From Schaedlerella arabinosiphila (lineage in GTDB: Bacteria; Bacillota; Clostridia; Lachnospirales; Lachnospiraceae): a stretch of 64,000 nucleotides of DNA. The position numbers were made by a program, and so were the translations under genes. Below are positions 24,804 to 33,864 of this stretch, in pieces (the first letter of the stretch is position 1; every line of letters begins with the position of its first letter). The DNA lies in the NCBI RefSeq assembly GCF_003885045.1, contig NZ_RHJS01000002.1:3712501-3776500 (forward strand), given 5' to 3'. A model generated the notes under the pieces. That model made no database searches. It saw only the letters and a list, made by a program, of their open reading frames with translations, and was not told the origin of the DNA.

Positions 24804-25828
24804 AAGGTCACCCCTTTTTCCCCGGCTTCAATCTCTCCCACCACATAGGGAACTTCCCCGGCTGCCCGGATGGCCTCCATGGTCCGGTCCGCGTCCGCCG
24901 CGTCAACCGCAAGCACCATGCCCAGGCCCATGTTGTAGGTATTGTACATCATCTGTTCTTCGATGCCTCCGGTCTCGGCAAGCATCCCGAAGATCGGCGG
25001 GATGGGGTAGCTGTCTTTGTGGATCACCGCACGGGTATCTTCCTTGAGCATACGCGGGATGTTCTCATAGAAACCGCCTCCGGTGATGTGGCTGCAGGCT
25101 TTCACCGTCACCCCTGCCTTTCGGATATTCCCAAGGGCCTTCACATAGATCTTCGTCGGCGCCAGAAGCGCCTCGCCCAGGGTGCATCCCAGCCTTTCAT
25201 GGTAGGTTTCCAGAGATTCCCTGGTCATCTCGAATACCTTGCGCACCAGGGAAAAGCCGTTGCTGTGCACCCCTGAGGATGCCATGCCGATGAGGACGTC
25301 CCCGGCTTTCAGGCTGCTTCCGGTGATCAGGTCCTTTTCGTCTACGATCCCTACCGCAAATCCCGCCAGGTCGTACTCGTCCTCCGGATAAAAGCCCGGC
25401 ATCTCCGCGGTCTCTCCGCCGATCAGCGCCGCCTCCGACTGCCTGCAGCCGTTGGCAACCCCGCTTACGATGGCCGCGATCTTCTCCGGCTCATTTTTTC
25501 CGCATGCAATGTAATCCAGGAAAAACAACGGCTCTCCGCCCGCGCAGGCAATGTCGTTGACGCACATCGCCACACAGTCAATTCCCACCGTATCATGCCT
25601 GTCCAGCAGGAAAGCCAGCTTCAGCTTTGTTCCCACACCGTCCGTACCGGATACCAGCACCGGCTTTTCCATGTTTTTAAACTTTTCCAGGGAAAAGGCC
25701 CCGGAAAAACCGCCCAGGTTCGTGAGAACCTCCGGGCGCATGGTTCCCTGAACATGCTTCTTCATCAACTCTACGGCCTTATAGCCGGCCTCAATATCCA
25801 CACCGGCTGCTTTGTAATCTATTGCCAT
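24797..25828 (-). CDS. purM: Phosphoribosylformylglycinamidine cyclo-ligase
   Basis: A 343-residue AIR synthetase of normal length. Diagnostic segments are YKAAGVDIEAG at the N-terminus, LVSGTDGVGTKLKLA for nucleotide binding, and GGETAEMPGFY and SGVHSNGFSLVRK. It closes the imidazole ring in an ATP-dependent reaction at the fifth step of purine synthesis. It lies between purE (75 bases upstream) and purN (overlapping). Confidence 0.98.
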   Translation of the reverse strand: MAIDYKAAGVDIEAGYKAVELMKKHVQGTMRPEVLTNLGGFSGAFSLEKFKNMEKPVLVSGTDGVGTKLKLAFLLDRHDTVGIDCVAMCVNDIACAGGEPLFFLDYIACGKNEPEKIAAIVSGVANGCRQSEAALIGGETAEMPGFYPEDEYDLAGFAVGIVDEKDLITGSSLKAGDVLIGMASSGVHSNGFSLVRKVFEMTRESLETYHERLGCTLGEALLAPTKIYVKALGNIRKAGVTVKACSHITGGGFYENIPRMLKEDTRAVIHKDSYPIPPIFGMLAETGGIEEQMMYNTYNMGLGMVLAVDAADADRTMEAIRAAGEVPYVVGEIEAGEKGVTLC

Positions 25829-25903
25829 TGCTTTTTCTCCTTCCTTTGTCCTGTCAGCAGCGCGCGCAGCTTCCGGTCTTCCCGTCCTCCTGCGCGCCCC
25901 CGT

Positions 25904-26416
25904 TTATGCTTGTGCCAGATATGCCTCATATCCAATCTCGTCCAGCTTTGCGGCCTTGGACTGGACGGCAGCCTTCATCTCCGCCGTATACCCTTTCAGC
26001 TTCTCCAGAAGCTCCGGTTCCGATACAGCCAGAATCTTCGCGGCCAGAATCGCAGCATTCATTCCGCCGTCGATGGCCACGGTGGCAACGGGAATTCCGG
26101 GGGGCATCTGTACGATGGAATACAGCGCGTCCATTCCGTCCAGGTTCTTCCCTGACAGGGGAACTCCGATGACCGGCATCGGAAACAGCGCCGCGCACAT
26201 CCCCGGCAGATGCGCCGCCATCCCTGCGCCCGCGATGATCACCTTGATCCCTTTTCCCTCTGCCGCCCTGGCCCATTCAAAGAACACATCCGGTTCCCGG
26301 TGGGCGGAGATGATCGTCATCTCATAGTCAATTCCGAAACTTTCCAACTGCTTTGCAGCCTTGCTCATAACCTTTAAGTCCGAGTCGCTGCCCATTACGA
26401 TTCCTACCTTAGGCAT
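25904..26416 (-). CDS. purE: N5-carboxyaminoimidazole ribonucleotide mutase
   Basis: I chose the ATG at 26416 (170 residues) because AAAGGTGG lies 7 bases ahead; upstream ATGs in frame are too close to it or lack a site. The class I PurE phosphate loop GIVMGSDSDLKVM is at the N-terminus, followed by SAHREPD and GAGMAAHLPGM. It converts N5-CAIR to CAIR. No purK is in the window. The start overlaps the 3' end of the aminopeptidase gene by 8 bases, so purE translation is tied to that gene. Confidence 0.95.
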   Translation of the reverse strand: MPKVGIVMGSDSDLKVMSKAAKQLESFGIDYEMTIISAHREPDVFFEWARAAEGKGIKVIIAGAGMAAHLPGMCAALFPMPVIGVPLSGKNLDGMDALYSIVQMPPGIPVATVAIDGGMNAAILAAKILAVSEPELLEKLKGYTAEMKAAVQSKAAKLDEIGYEAYLAQA

Positions 26417-28514
26417 CTTCATTCCACCTTTCCAACGGTTCATTGAGCGCCTCCGTTCCTGGGAGCGCAAACCTGCCGTTTTTCAATAGTATAGTTCTTT
26501 TTCCTTCTTTTGTCACTACGCTGATTTCCTCTAATTCCTCATAGGGGATCGTGATATCCGTATGGCACTGGAAATACGCTTTTTCCACGTCTTCCCTGCG
26601 CAGGATGGAAACGGAATTGTCCTTTGCCACGATCTCCTTTCCGTTGGGATTATAGACCTTTACGTCCTCTGCCCAGCTATAGCAGGTATCTCCCACCGCA
26701 AAGTGGGGCCCGGTCTTCTCCGCAATGAGGATCGGCAGCTTGTCCTCGATCCGGTACTTCCTGCCCGCCACATACGCGGTGGTATTTGTCCCGATGGCAA
26801 ATTCCCCAAGCGGCAGGGAGGGATGGTTGTGCAGAACATTGTCGCTGACGTATTTGCGGTTGTCCTCTTCGTTTTCGAAGTTGCCGCAGGTGTAATCCGT
26901 GATCCGGCCGTCCTGGAAGGTCAGCTTTAGATCCCGGTACTGCAGTTCATTGAGGTAGACCCTGCTCACATGCAGGACGCCTTCTGTCCCTTCCAGCGCC
27001 GGCGAGGTAAAGATCTCTCCAACCGGAATGTTGACGTCCGCCACGCAGTTTTCAAAAATCGTCTCCTTCTCCGGATCCTCCAGCCTGTATAGCTGAATCC
27101 TGAGATCGGTCTGATTGTCCCCTTTTCCAAGCACATGGACATAACTGCCCTGATCCAGCGCGTCGATCATCTTCTGCTGCACGGTCTCGTACAGCTTTGC
27201 ATCCAGCGTATTGATGCGGATAACTTCCTCAAAGATCTCCGGGAACTGCTCCCCGATCTCCGGCACGGGAAACGCGATGATTGTGAAGCTGCGCTCCTCC
27301 CCCTTGATATACTGATTCGTAATCTGCCCGGCTTTGCCGTCGTACTGAAGGGAAAGCCGGCGCTGCGCCTCCGTGTAAGCAATGGCTTCTTTTTTCACCT
27401 CCGGAGAAAAGGGGCTCTCCCCAAAGGTCTGGATCAAAGCCGGGCCTGCATACTGGCCGGCCTGCCGCTCATTGCCCTCATAGACGTGCCTGAGCACATC
27501 CAGCTTCCGCTCCATATAACGCTTGTCCAGAAACAGCGCTTCGTCCTGGCGGTGGTCATATTCGTACTGCTTGTTGGCGATGGCTCCGTAGAAACCGACC
27601 TTTCTGTGGCCCTTCTTTGTGATCACGCCGGAAGCCGCCCGGTAAATGACCGGGGAGAGTCCCATCTTTTCAAAATTCTCGATGGCCAGCTTCACCACCC
27701 GTTCAAATCCCAGCCGGTAGCGGATGTCTACAGCCGACTTTTTGGACAAATCCTTTCCCGTATTGATAAAACCCACCCTGTATCCTTCTGTGTAAACGTC
27801 CGCCATCTTTTTCAGAGTTTCCCATGGAAGGCTTTTCAGATATCTGGCGGTGCCCAGCTCATTTTCCGTGATGTATTCCCCGAATCGGTAGAGATACCGC
27901 TCGTCGTCCAGATTCTCACAGAGGATCACATCTGCCGCGAAGGACTGCATGGGATAGATCTGTTCCTCGATCCGCTCTGTCAGGAAGACGTCGCAGTAGT
28001 CGCTGGCATACCAGTAGAAAATGTCCCTCACACTTTTTGGGTCTGGAATCCCCCCTTCAAAATGGTTGTACACCTGGATCAGAAGTTCGTTTAAAATCGT
28101 CAGGTAATCGGGCCTGCACTCGAAGGCATAGGAGATACCGCTGCGGAGCTCCGCATACAGGAAGCTTAAGAGCCTTCCCATCTCCTCCCCGAATACGGAG
28201 ACCGCATATGCAGGGTTTGCATAGCTCTTTTCATAGTGGTCCGGCAGGATGTCCGCATACAGCGCATGGTTCCCCTCCTGCAGCTCCTTCAGGCTGAGCC
28301 TGCGCCAAGAGCCGTCCATGATCTGTCGGGAGATCCCGGCCAGCCGCAGTGCAAACGCCGCCATCTGCCGAAAATAGCTTTGAAAGGGTTCTGCCGCAGT
28401 GTCCTCCTCCAGTATCTGGCTCAGCCTGGACAGGGACAGGTCATACCGTTCCTGATATTCTTCCGTTTCCCTCTCCGGCACGTACTCCGGAGACTGACTA
28501 TGATCTTCATTCAT
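26409..28514 (-). CDS. M29-family aminopeptidase with long N-terminal region
   Basis: A 701-residue protein, much longer than the usual M29 enzymes (about 400). The C-terminal half has the family metal-site segments: GEIFTSPALEGTEGVLHVS (first acidic ligand), LGEFAIGTN (Glu), EKTGPHFAVGD (His/Asp). The N-terminal 300 residues (helical, e.g. YASDYCDVFLTERIE) have no domain I recognise. M29 peptidases are two-metal aminopeptidases of the cytoplasm. It starts at the ATGA overlapping the upstream small membrane-protein gene and runs into purE, an odd partner for purine genes. Confidence 0.85.
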   Translation of the reverse strand: MNEDHSQSPEYVPERETEEYQERYDLSLSRLSQILEEDTAAEPFQSYFRQMAAFALRLAGISRQIMDGSWRRLSLKELQEGNHALYADILPDHYEKSYANPAYAVSVFGEEMGRLLSFLYAELRSGISYAFECRPDYLTILNELLIQVYNHFEGGIPDPKSVRDIFYWYASDYCDVFLTERIEEQIYPMQSFAADVILCENLDDERYLYRFGEYITENELGTARYLKSLPWETLKKMADVYTEGYRVGFINTGKDLSKKSAVDIRYRLGFERVVKLAIENFEKMGLSPVIYRAASGVITKKGHRKVGFYGAIANKQYEYDHRQDEALFLDKRYMERKLDVLRHVYEGNERQAGQYAGPALIQTFGESPFSPEVKKEAIAYTEAQRRLSLQYDGKAGQITNQYIKGEERSFTIIAFPVPEIGEQFPEIFEEVIRINTLDAKLYETVQQKMIDALDQGSYVHVLGKGDNQTDLRIQLYRLEDPEKETIFENCVADVNIPVGEIFTSPALEGTEGVLHVSRVYLNELQYRDLKLTFQDGRITDYTCGNFENEEDNRKYVSDNVLHNHPSLPLGEFAIGTNTTAYVAGRKYRIEDKLPILIAEKTGPHFAVGDTCYSWAEDVKVYNPNGKEIVAKDNSVSILRREDVEKAYFQCHTDITIPYEELEEISVVTKEGKRTILLKNGRFALPGTEALNEPLERWNEDA

Positions 28515-28885
28515 TTTCTAATTCCTCCGATAAATATGATAATCAAACCGAGCAGGATCAGAATATTCGCTGCGATTCCAAGCCTGCAGAAGATATATCG
28601 CTTCTCCCTCTCCCGCATCCCTTTGATGCCCGTACGGATTCCCATTGCGGAAAATATCATGGCCAGGATGCCGAATCCGCCGATGAATCCCGCCGCCTGG
28701 CCGTGCTTCGAGTATGCGAACCACACTGCCGACAGGAGAAGCAAAAAAGAGCCGGAAGCATACCAGCAGGAATGCGCGCCCATATGGGAATATTTCATAG
28801 GGGCCTGGCCGTACTTCCGGGTTCCCCTCTTTTTTTTCCCTTTGTCACGAGTCCGCTCTTTTGTATATTTTCTGCTTCTGGCCAT
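28511..28885 (-). CDS. Small two/three-helix membrane protein (possibly DUF6142)
   Basis: A 124-residue protein: a very basic N-terminus (KYTKERTRDKGKKKRGTRK), then hydrophobic segments at about 43-58, 67-82 and 102-121. It resembles small Lachnospiraceae membrane proteins that I recall as DUF6142, but the assignment is tentative. The start follows AAGGAG. It overlaps the VanZ gene by 41 bases and the aminopeptidase gene by 4 bases, so it is certainly translated as part of this operon. No function can be assigned. Confidence 0.65.
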   Translation of the reverse strand: MARSRKYTKERTRDKGKKKRGTRKYGQAPMKYSHMGAHSCWYASGSFLLLLSAVWFAYSKHGQAAGFIGGFGILAMIFSAMGIRTGIKGMREREKRYIFCRLGIAANILILLGLIIIFIGGIRK

Positions 28886-29336
28886 AACACTTTCTCCTTA
28901 TAATATTGCATATTAAAAATAAAATGTATCCCAGAATACCACCCAGGGTATTCAGCAGCAGGTCATCCACATCAAAACTCCCGACCCTGGCGAAAAGCTG
29001 GAATATCTCCACGCCCAGGCTCAGGGCGAAGCTGTAAAGCAGCGTCTGGAAAAATCCCCTGCATGTGCTTGCCATGGATATGAAAAATCCATACGGTACA
29101 AAGATCAGGATGTTTCCGAACAAATTCGCGAATACCGCAAATGCCCCAAGCTCTTCTCTGTATTCGATGAACCGCATGATCTCTTTAAACAGCACCAGAT
29201 TATACCGATACCCCTGCGGGGTTTCGGTGCGCCCATACCACTCCGCAAAGCACAAAAAATACACCAGAAATGCAATATAAAGTACAAACATTACTTTTCC
29301 AAGAATGCGGTACCTTCTAACTTGTCTCTGACTCAA
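28845..29336 (-). CDS. VanZ-family membrane protein
   Basis: A 163-residue protein with four to five membrane helices and the VanZ pattern (NLFGNILIFVPYGFF, LSLGVEIFQLFARVGSFDVDD, NTLGGILGYILF; quoted as separate blocks). The start codon is TTG at 29336, 7-8 bases behind AAGGAG. VanZ from Tn1546 gives low-level teicoplanin resistance, but chromosomal members are widespread and mostly uncharacterised, so no resistance is claimed. It heads the transcript that continues into the aminopeptidase and purine genes. Confidence 0.85.
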   Translation of the reverse strand: MSQRQVRRYRILGKVMFVLYIAFLVYFLCFAEWYGRTETPQGYRYNLVLFKEIMRFIEYREELGAFAVFANLFGNILIFVPYGFFISMASTCRGFFQTLLYSFALSLGVEIFQLFARVGSFDVDDLLLNTLGGILGYILFLICNIIRRKCYGQKQKIYKRADS

Positions 29337-29386
29337 AATAATACTCCTTCAGATTGTCTTCCACCCGGTCCCCACCGGATGGCCCC

Positions 29387-29536
29387 TTAAAATGTGATCT
29401 CTCCCCGATGCTTCAGCAGCCGCGCGCCGTTTACGATTGTGATCACGCCGGATGTAAGCCCGATCACGATCATGACGATCCCAAATGCAATATTCATTCC
29501 TCCTGACGAGGTCATGGTTTTGTATGCTCTTTCCAT
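29387..29536 (-). CDS. 49-residue single-helix membrane protein
   Basis: A short frame from ATG 29536 to TAA at 29387, with CAGGAGG 7 bases ahead, an ideal ribosome binding site. The protein starts MERAYKTMTSSGG, has a hydrophobic helix (about 15-35, MNIAFGIVMIVIGLTSGVI) and a short basic tail (GARLLKHRGE). It lies between pyrE and VanZ on the same strand and fills an otherwise empty 240-base gap. No family is recognised. The ribosome site, reading direction and clean helix make it a real small gene more likely than not. Confidence 0.7.
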   Translation of the reverse strand: MERAYKTMTSSGGMNIAFGIVMIVIGLTSGVITIVNGARLLKHRGEITF

Positions 29537-29575
29537 GTAATATCCTCCTGATTTTTTAACCGCGAAATCGCTTTT

Positions 29576-30256
29576 TTACTTCACCCCATATGTGTTATAA
29601 TATGTGTCGATCGCTGATTTTAATGTATCGTCAATGATAATTTGTCCGTTGTACTCCTTGTTGTACAGGCACTCCACAACTTCCTCCATGGTCACGATCG
29701 CCGCCGTGTCAAATCCGTAAAGCTCCCGGATCTCATCCAGCGCACTCTTCTCCCCTCCTTTTCCGACCTCCATGCGGTTCAGAGATACGATCAGACCTCT
29801 GACCTCCACGTCCGCCTGTGCTTTCAGGATCGGGAAGGTCTCCTCGATGGACTTGCCGGACGTGGTCACATCCTCAATGATCACCACACGGTCCCCGTCC
29901 TGCAGCTTGCTTCCCAGCAGGATGCCCGTATCCCCATGGTCCTTGGCTTCCTTCCGGTTGGAGCAGTACCGCACATCCTTGCCGTACAGCCTGCTGATCG
30001 CGATCGTCGTTGCCACAGACAGCGGGATTCCCTTATATGCGGGTCCAAACAGTACGTCAAAATCCAGACCGTAGTTGTCATAGATCGCTTTTGCGTAGTA
30101 TTCGCCAAGCTTCTGGAGCTGCGTGCCCGTCACGTAAGCGCCTGCATTCATGAAAAACGGGGATTTTCTTCCGCTCTTTAATGTAAAGTCACCGAATTGA
30201 AGCACTTTGCTTTCTACCATGAATCCAATAAATTCCTGCTTGTAGCTCTCCATCAT
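29576..30256 (-). CDS. pyrE: Orotate phosphoribosyltransferase
   Basis: A 226-residue type I phosphoribosyltransferase. The PRPP loop VVIIEDVTTSGKSIEE is clear, and FTLKSGRKSPFFMNAGAY is the OPRTase N-terminal signature. It makes OMP from orotate and PRPP in pyrimidine synthesis. Length fits the long Clostridial form. The ATG at 30256 follows AGAAGGAG. No other pyr genes are in the window, so it stands apart from the main pyrimidine operon. Confidence 0.97.
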   Translation of the reverse strand: MMESYKQEFIGFMVESKVLQFGDFTLKSGRKSPFFMNAGAYVTGTQLQKLGEYYAKAIYDNYGLDFDVLFGPAYKGIPLSVATTIAISRLYGKDVRYCSNRKEAKDHGDTGILLGSKLQDGDRVVIIEDVTTSGKSIEETFPILKAQADVEVRGLIVSLNRMEVGKGGEKSALDEIRELYGFDTAAIVTMEEVVECLYNKEYNGQIIIDDTLKSAIDTYYNTYGVK

Positions 30257-30385
30257 CGTCGTTCTCCTTCTTTTTGTATCGTGTTAACCCTTCTTCTTTT
30301 CTCTTCAGGTACATTTCCAAATCTGACCGCCGTTTTCTGTACGAAACAGTCACCTAATTCTAACATAACATTTCCAAAATAACAA

Positions 30386-31243
30386 TTATGAAACCATATT
30401 TTGGTTAATTTGTTTTTCGTTACTGTTCACAGTCACTTTTTTTCCAAAAAAACAACCGGAAACCACAGTCTCCGATTGTTTTCTGCCTGACGCTCCCACG
30501 CCGTAGATACAGGATACCGAGCCGCCGCTTCGGACCTCTTCCGCCTCCTCCCGGGTGATCACATGGTGTCTGACCATGCTCTGCAGCACCAGCTCCACAC
30601 GCCGGGCTGCCAGCTCCTGGCTGATATCCGGGGAATAGACAGAAGGGGCGTTGGGCACACCGGCCAGCATGGCCGCTTCGTAATCCGTCACCTCCGCCGG
30701 CAGCTTTCCAAAGTACCCCGTGGAAGCCGCATGGATGCCCTCATAGCCGCTTCCGAAATTGGCGGTATTGACATACAATTCAAAAATTTCCTCCTTGGAA
30801 TACTTTTTTTCCATATCGAATACGGCAAAGACCTCCGCCGCTTTGCGCACCATTCTCTTTTCCTGCGTAAACAACAGGTTTTTCGCAAGCTGCTGGGTGA
30901 TGGTGCTGCCGCCCTCCACAAAAGCCATAGCCTGGATGTCCGCCCAGGCGGCGCGTACCACCGCGATCGGGTCGATCCCCGGATGGGACATGAACCGATG
31001 GTCCTCCACGGATATGACGGCCTCTATATAAAAATCCGACATCTCGGAAAAGTCCGTAAAATCTTCTTTTGCACGGATCTCCTCCACCCGTTCCTCAATG
31101 GAAGTACGGGATACGGCATCCTGGTACATCCGGTAGCCGTTCACCCCGAAAAATGCACCCACGCCTGCCGCAGCAAGCAGCATAAGCAAACACAATCTGA
31201 ATATGAATCTCCGAACAGGATGTCTCCTTTTCGCTCCTCTCAA
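30386..31243 (-). CDS. GT51 peptidoglycan transglycosylase (monofunctional)
   Basis: A 285-residue membrane-anchored glycosyltransferase. A basic N-terminus and one helix (about 14-35) precede the GT51 domain with catalytic Glu80 in SVEDHRFMSHPG, GGSTITQQLAKN (111-122), the second acidic residue in RKAAE (133-137), and YVNTANFGSGYEGIHAA. No penicillin-binding transpeptidase domain follows, so it polymerises lipid II without cross-linking, as MtgA does. The start is a TTG at 31243 with AAGGAA 11 bases ahead, a weak but only plausible site. Confidence 0.9.
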   Translation of the reverse strand: MRGAKRRHPVRRFIFRLCLLMLLAAAGVGAFFGVNGYRMYQDAVSRTSIEERVEEIRAKEDFTDFSEMSDFYIEAVISVEDHRFMSHPGIDPIAVVRAAWADIQAMAFVEGGSTITQQLAKNLLFTQEKRMVRKAAEVFAVFDMEKKYSKEEIFELYVNTANFGSGYEGIHAASTGYFGKLPAEVTDYEAAMLAGVPNAPSVYSPDISQELAARRVELVLQSMVRHHVITREEAEEVRSGGSVSCIYGVGASGRKQSETVVSGCFFGKKVTVNSNEKQINQNMVS

Positions 31244-31272
31244 TGTACTGTATGTTCCTTTCCGTTATTTGA

Positions 31273-33864
31273 TCAGGTCATCTCATCCCGCAGCGCGTCA
31301 ATGATGTTTTCTTTTCTGATCTTACTTACAGCATACATCATTGTGACGAATATTACAAGGAATACACTCAAAACACTGATCCCCATACTGCCCCAGGGTA
31401 TCAAAAACCTTGTATCGTCTGCCGACATGGCCTTTACAATCAGCATGGAAGCCAGCAGCGACAGTGGGATTCCTGCCGCCAGCGCCCTGACGCCGTAAAA
31501 AGCACACTCAAACCTCATCATTTTATTGAAATCCCGATCCGACATTCCCACCGAGCGCAGCATCGCCAGTTCCCGCCTGCGCAGCTTGATATTGGTGGAA
31601 ATCGTATTGAACACATTGGCGGCTGCGATCAGGGAGATCAGCCCGATAAAGATACAGGAAAATACACCGGCAATGAACATATAATTCTGAAACTGCTCAA
31701 ATGCCTCGGCTGAGTTTAACAGGGTATAGGCTGACGAAGTCCCTTCCTCTGTGATGATCTCCCGCATTTCACTGACAACCCGGGACGGTTTTTCTGCCTT
31801 GAAGCACAGTCCTTTGACCTTCAGCTCTGTTGGCAGGCCGGAAGGTACAAGTGTTTCCTTCATGGACCAGGGGGCAAGGATTTCAAACGTATACGGCAAA
31901 ACCTCCTGCTCTGCTGCGCCGTCCGCAAATGGTGGAATGTCCGGAGGGACAAATTCCACCGCCGTAATATTTAGATTCTGTTCCGGTCCTGCCGTACCAT
32001 CCGTCATTTGCGGGGCCGCCAGCAGATTCACAGAAGTATTTCGGAACATATCCGCAAGGTCTTTAGCCCCTTCTACGTCCCCGCCGTCGTCGTTGATCTT
32101 CGCCACCGCCGCCAGATTCCCGTCCTGCCCGGTATATTCCTGAACCGACAGTCCCAGTTTTTCCAATATCTTCTGATAAAATGCATCCTCAAAAAAGTGG
32201 ACTTCCAGAGAAATCTCCTGTATCTCTTCCGGGGATCGTCCGCCTGCGGCTTCCCAGTATGCGTCTGTCAATTCGTCTGCCGAAACCTTACAGGAAAACG
32301 GGATTACGGCCCGGCAGGAGCTTTCTTCAATGCCGCTTACAGCTTTGAGCCTGCCATAAAGGCGGAGCAGTTCTTCGTCTTCCATCTCCCGCGTCCCGAA
32401 ACCAATGTCGTAATCTGAGACCGTTTTAAAGCCCTCCGCCGACTGCTGCATGGATTTGATCAGCGCATTGGACGATACGAACAATACGATACTCAGCACC
32501 AAAGAAAGCACGATGCTGCGGCAGCGTTTTTTATTTCTTTTAAAATTTTTCAGGGCAAGGGTTCCCTCCAGGCCGTAGATGCGCTGCCTTCTTCGCGGTA
32601 TCTCCATCGCCTGGGATTCCAATTTGATCTCATTGGTCTGCCGGATACATTCCATCACCGGAAGGCTGACTGCCTTTTTTGCCGGAAGCCAGGCGGAGAT
32701 AAGGATCGTGATCAGGCTGACCGCCGCCGCGCCGGCCACCGCAGGGGCCGATACCTTCATGGTCAGGGAAACGCCGTCGTAGAGGATGGCGCCAAAATTG
32801 CCGGACACAACGGAAAGAACAGCCCAGACACCCCCGAGACCTGCCAGTATCCCCATGGGTATCCCCACCGCGCCGATGCAGAGTCCTTCAAAAAGAACGG
32901 AATTGCGCAGCTGCTTCGCCGTGGCCCCCACAGAAGCAAGCACCCCGATCTCCCGGATTCGCTCGTTTAGGGAGATGCTGAACGAATTGTAGATCAAAAA
33001 TACGGAACCGGTCATAATGATCCCAAGCACGATTCCTCCGAAGGAATATAAAAACACCATAAATACCCGGTCGGCCGGCCTGTCTGAGATCCCCATGATC
33101 CGAAGTACATCATAGTTCAGCATACAGGAGTGTCCTTCTTTTGCTTTCTCAGCATAGGTGTACACATCCCGCGCACGATCCAGCGTGACAAACAGACTTA
33201 AGGGGTTGGAGACGGCCCCGGCGTCTGTCCTTGTGATCAATGTGCATCCCGGAGATTCCTCTGTCTCGAAGACCGGAGTCCGGCAGATGCCAACAATGGT
33301 GTAAGTCTTTTCTATCCGCGGCAGGAAGGTTTCTGCCCCGGCCGCATAGGGATCGGCCTGGCTTAGCTCCTGTTCCCCTTTCATACGGCTTCCCACGGAA
33401 AGCTCCAGAGTGTCTCCTGTTTTGCCGGAAATACCACCCTCTTTCATGGCGCTTCCGGAAATGAGAACCTCCCCTTCATGCTCCGGAAGCCGCCCCGAGA
33501 TCAGTGTGATGGGCAATGCTTCGAATGTCTCATCCTGAAATCCGGCTATGAACAGGTAGGGTCTGCCCGGATTGGCTGCCTGCGGCAGTTCGGCGTAGCC
33601 GATATTTTCAAAGGTAACCGTGTCCGTCACACTTTTGTCGCCTGCACGCTTCTGTACGAAAGACTCGTCTACATTTAAAAACGCTGCGCTCCATCCACCG
33701 TATTTCTGTATGGCCCCTCTCGCCATATAGTCCAGCAGTGATACGCCAAAGGTGGTCACCCCGGTGATCAGCACCGTGGACAGCACCACGCCGAGGATGG
33801 TTACAGCAGTCCGTGTACGGTTCTTTTTCAGGCCCTGGAGGGCAATTTTATGAAATACATTCAT
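31273..33864 (-). CDS. FtsX-like ABC transporter permease (large, two FtsX units)
   Basis: An 863-residue permease. An N-terminal helix (RTAVTILGVVLSTVLITG), a large outer domain, a central FtsX unit (about 270-400, containing NERIREIGVLASVGATAKQ), a second outer domain (about 480-730) and a C-terminal FtsX unit (RRRELAMLRSVGMSDRDF) are visible. The start overlaps the ATPase stop by ATGA. Together with that ATPase and the RR/HK pair at 34866-36528 it forms an exporter module like those that answer cell-wall-active peptides. It is not a close copy of the 12234 permease: outer domains differ. Confidence 0.92.
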   Translation of the reverse strand: MNVFHKIALQGLKKNRTRTAVTILGVVLSTVLITGVTTFGVSLLDYMARGAIQKYGGWSAAFLNVDESFVQKRAGDKSVTDTVTFENIGYAELPQAANPGRPYLFIAGFQDETFEALPITLISGRLPEHEGEVLISGSAMKEGGISGKTGDTLELSVGSRMKGEQELSQADPYAAGAETFLPRIEKTYTIVGICRTPVFETEESPGCTLITRTDAGAVSNPLSLFVTLDRARDVYTYAEKAKEGHSCMLNYDVLRIMGISDRPADRVFMVFLYSFGGIVLGIIMTGSVFLIYNSFSISLNERIREIGVLASVGATAKQLRNSVLFEGLCIGAVGIPMGILAGLGGVWAVLSVVSGNFGAILYDGVSLTMKVSAPAVAGAAAVSLITILISAWLPAKKAVSLPVMECIRQTNEIKLESQAMEIPRRRQRIYGLEGTLALKNFKRNKKRCRSIVLSLVLSIVLFVSSNALIKSMQQSAEGFKTVSDYDIGFGTREMEDEELLRLYGRLKAVSGIEESSCRAVIPFSCKVSADELTDAYWEAAGGRSPEEIQEISLEVHFFEDAFYQKILEKLGLSVQEYTGQDGNLAAVAKINDDGGDVEGAKDLADMFRNTSVNLLAAPQMTDGTAGPEQNLNITAVEFVPPDIPPFADGAAEQEVLPYTFEILAPWSMKETLVPSGLPTELKVKGLCFKAEKPSRVVSEMREIITEEGTSSAYTLLNSAEAFEQFQNYMFIAGVFSCIFIGLISLIAAANVFNTISTNIKLRRRELAMLRSVGMSDRDFNKMMRFECAFYGVRALAAGIPLSLLASMLIVKAMSADDTRFLIPWGSMGISVLSVFLVIFVTMMYAVSKIRKENIIDALRDEMT

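Noticed and set aside
28845..29336. Glycopeptide resistance gene vanZ
   Set aside because: Only general VanZ-family similarity and no vanHAX genes nearby; resistance cannot be claimed.
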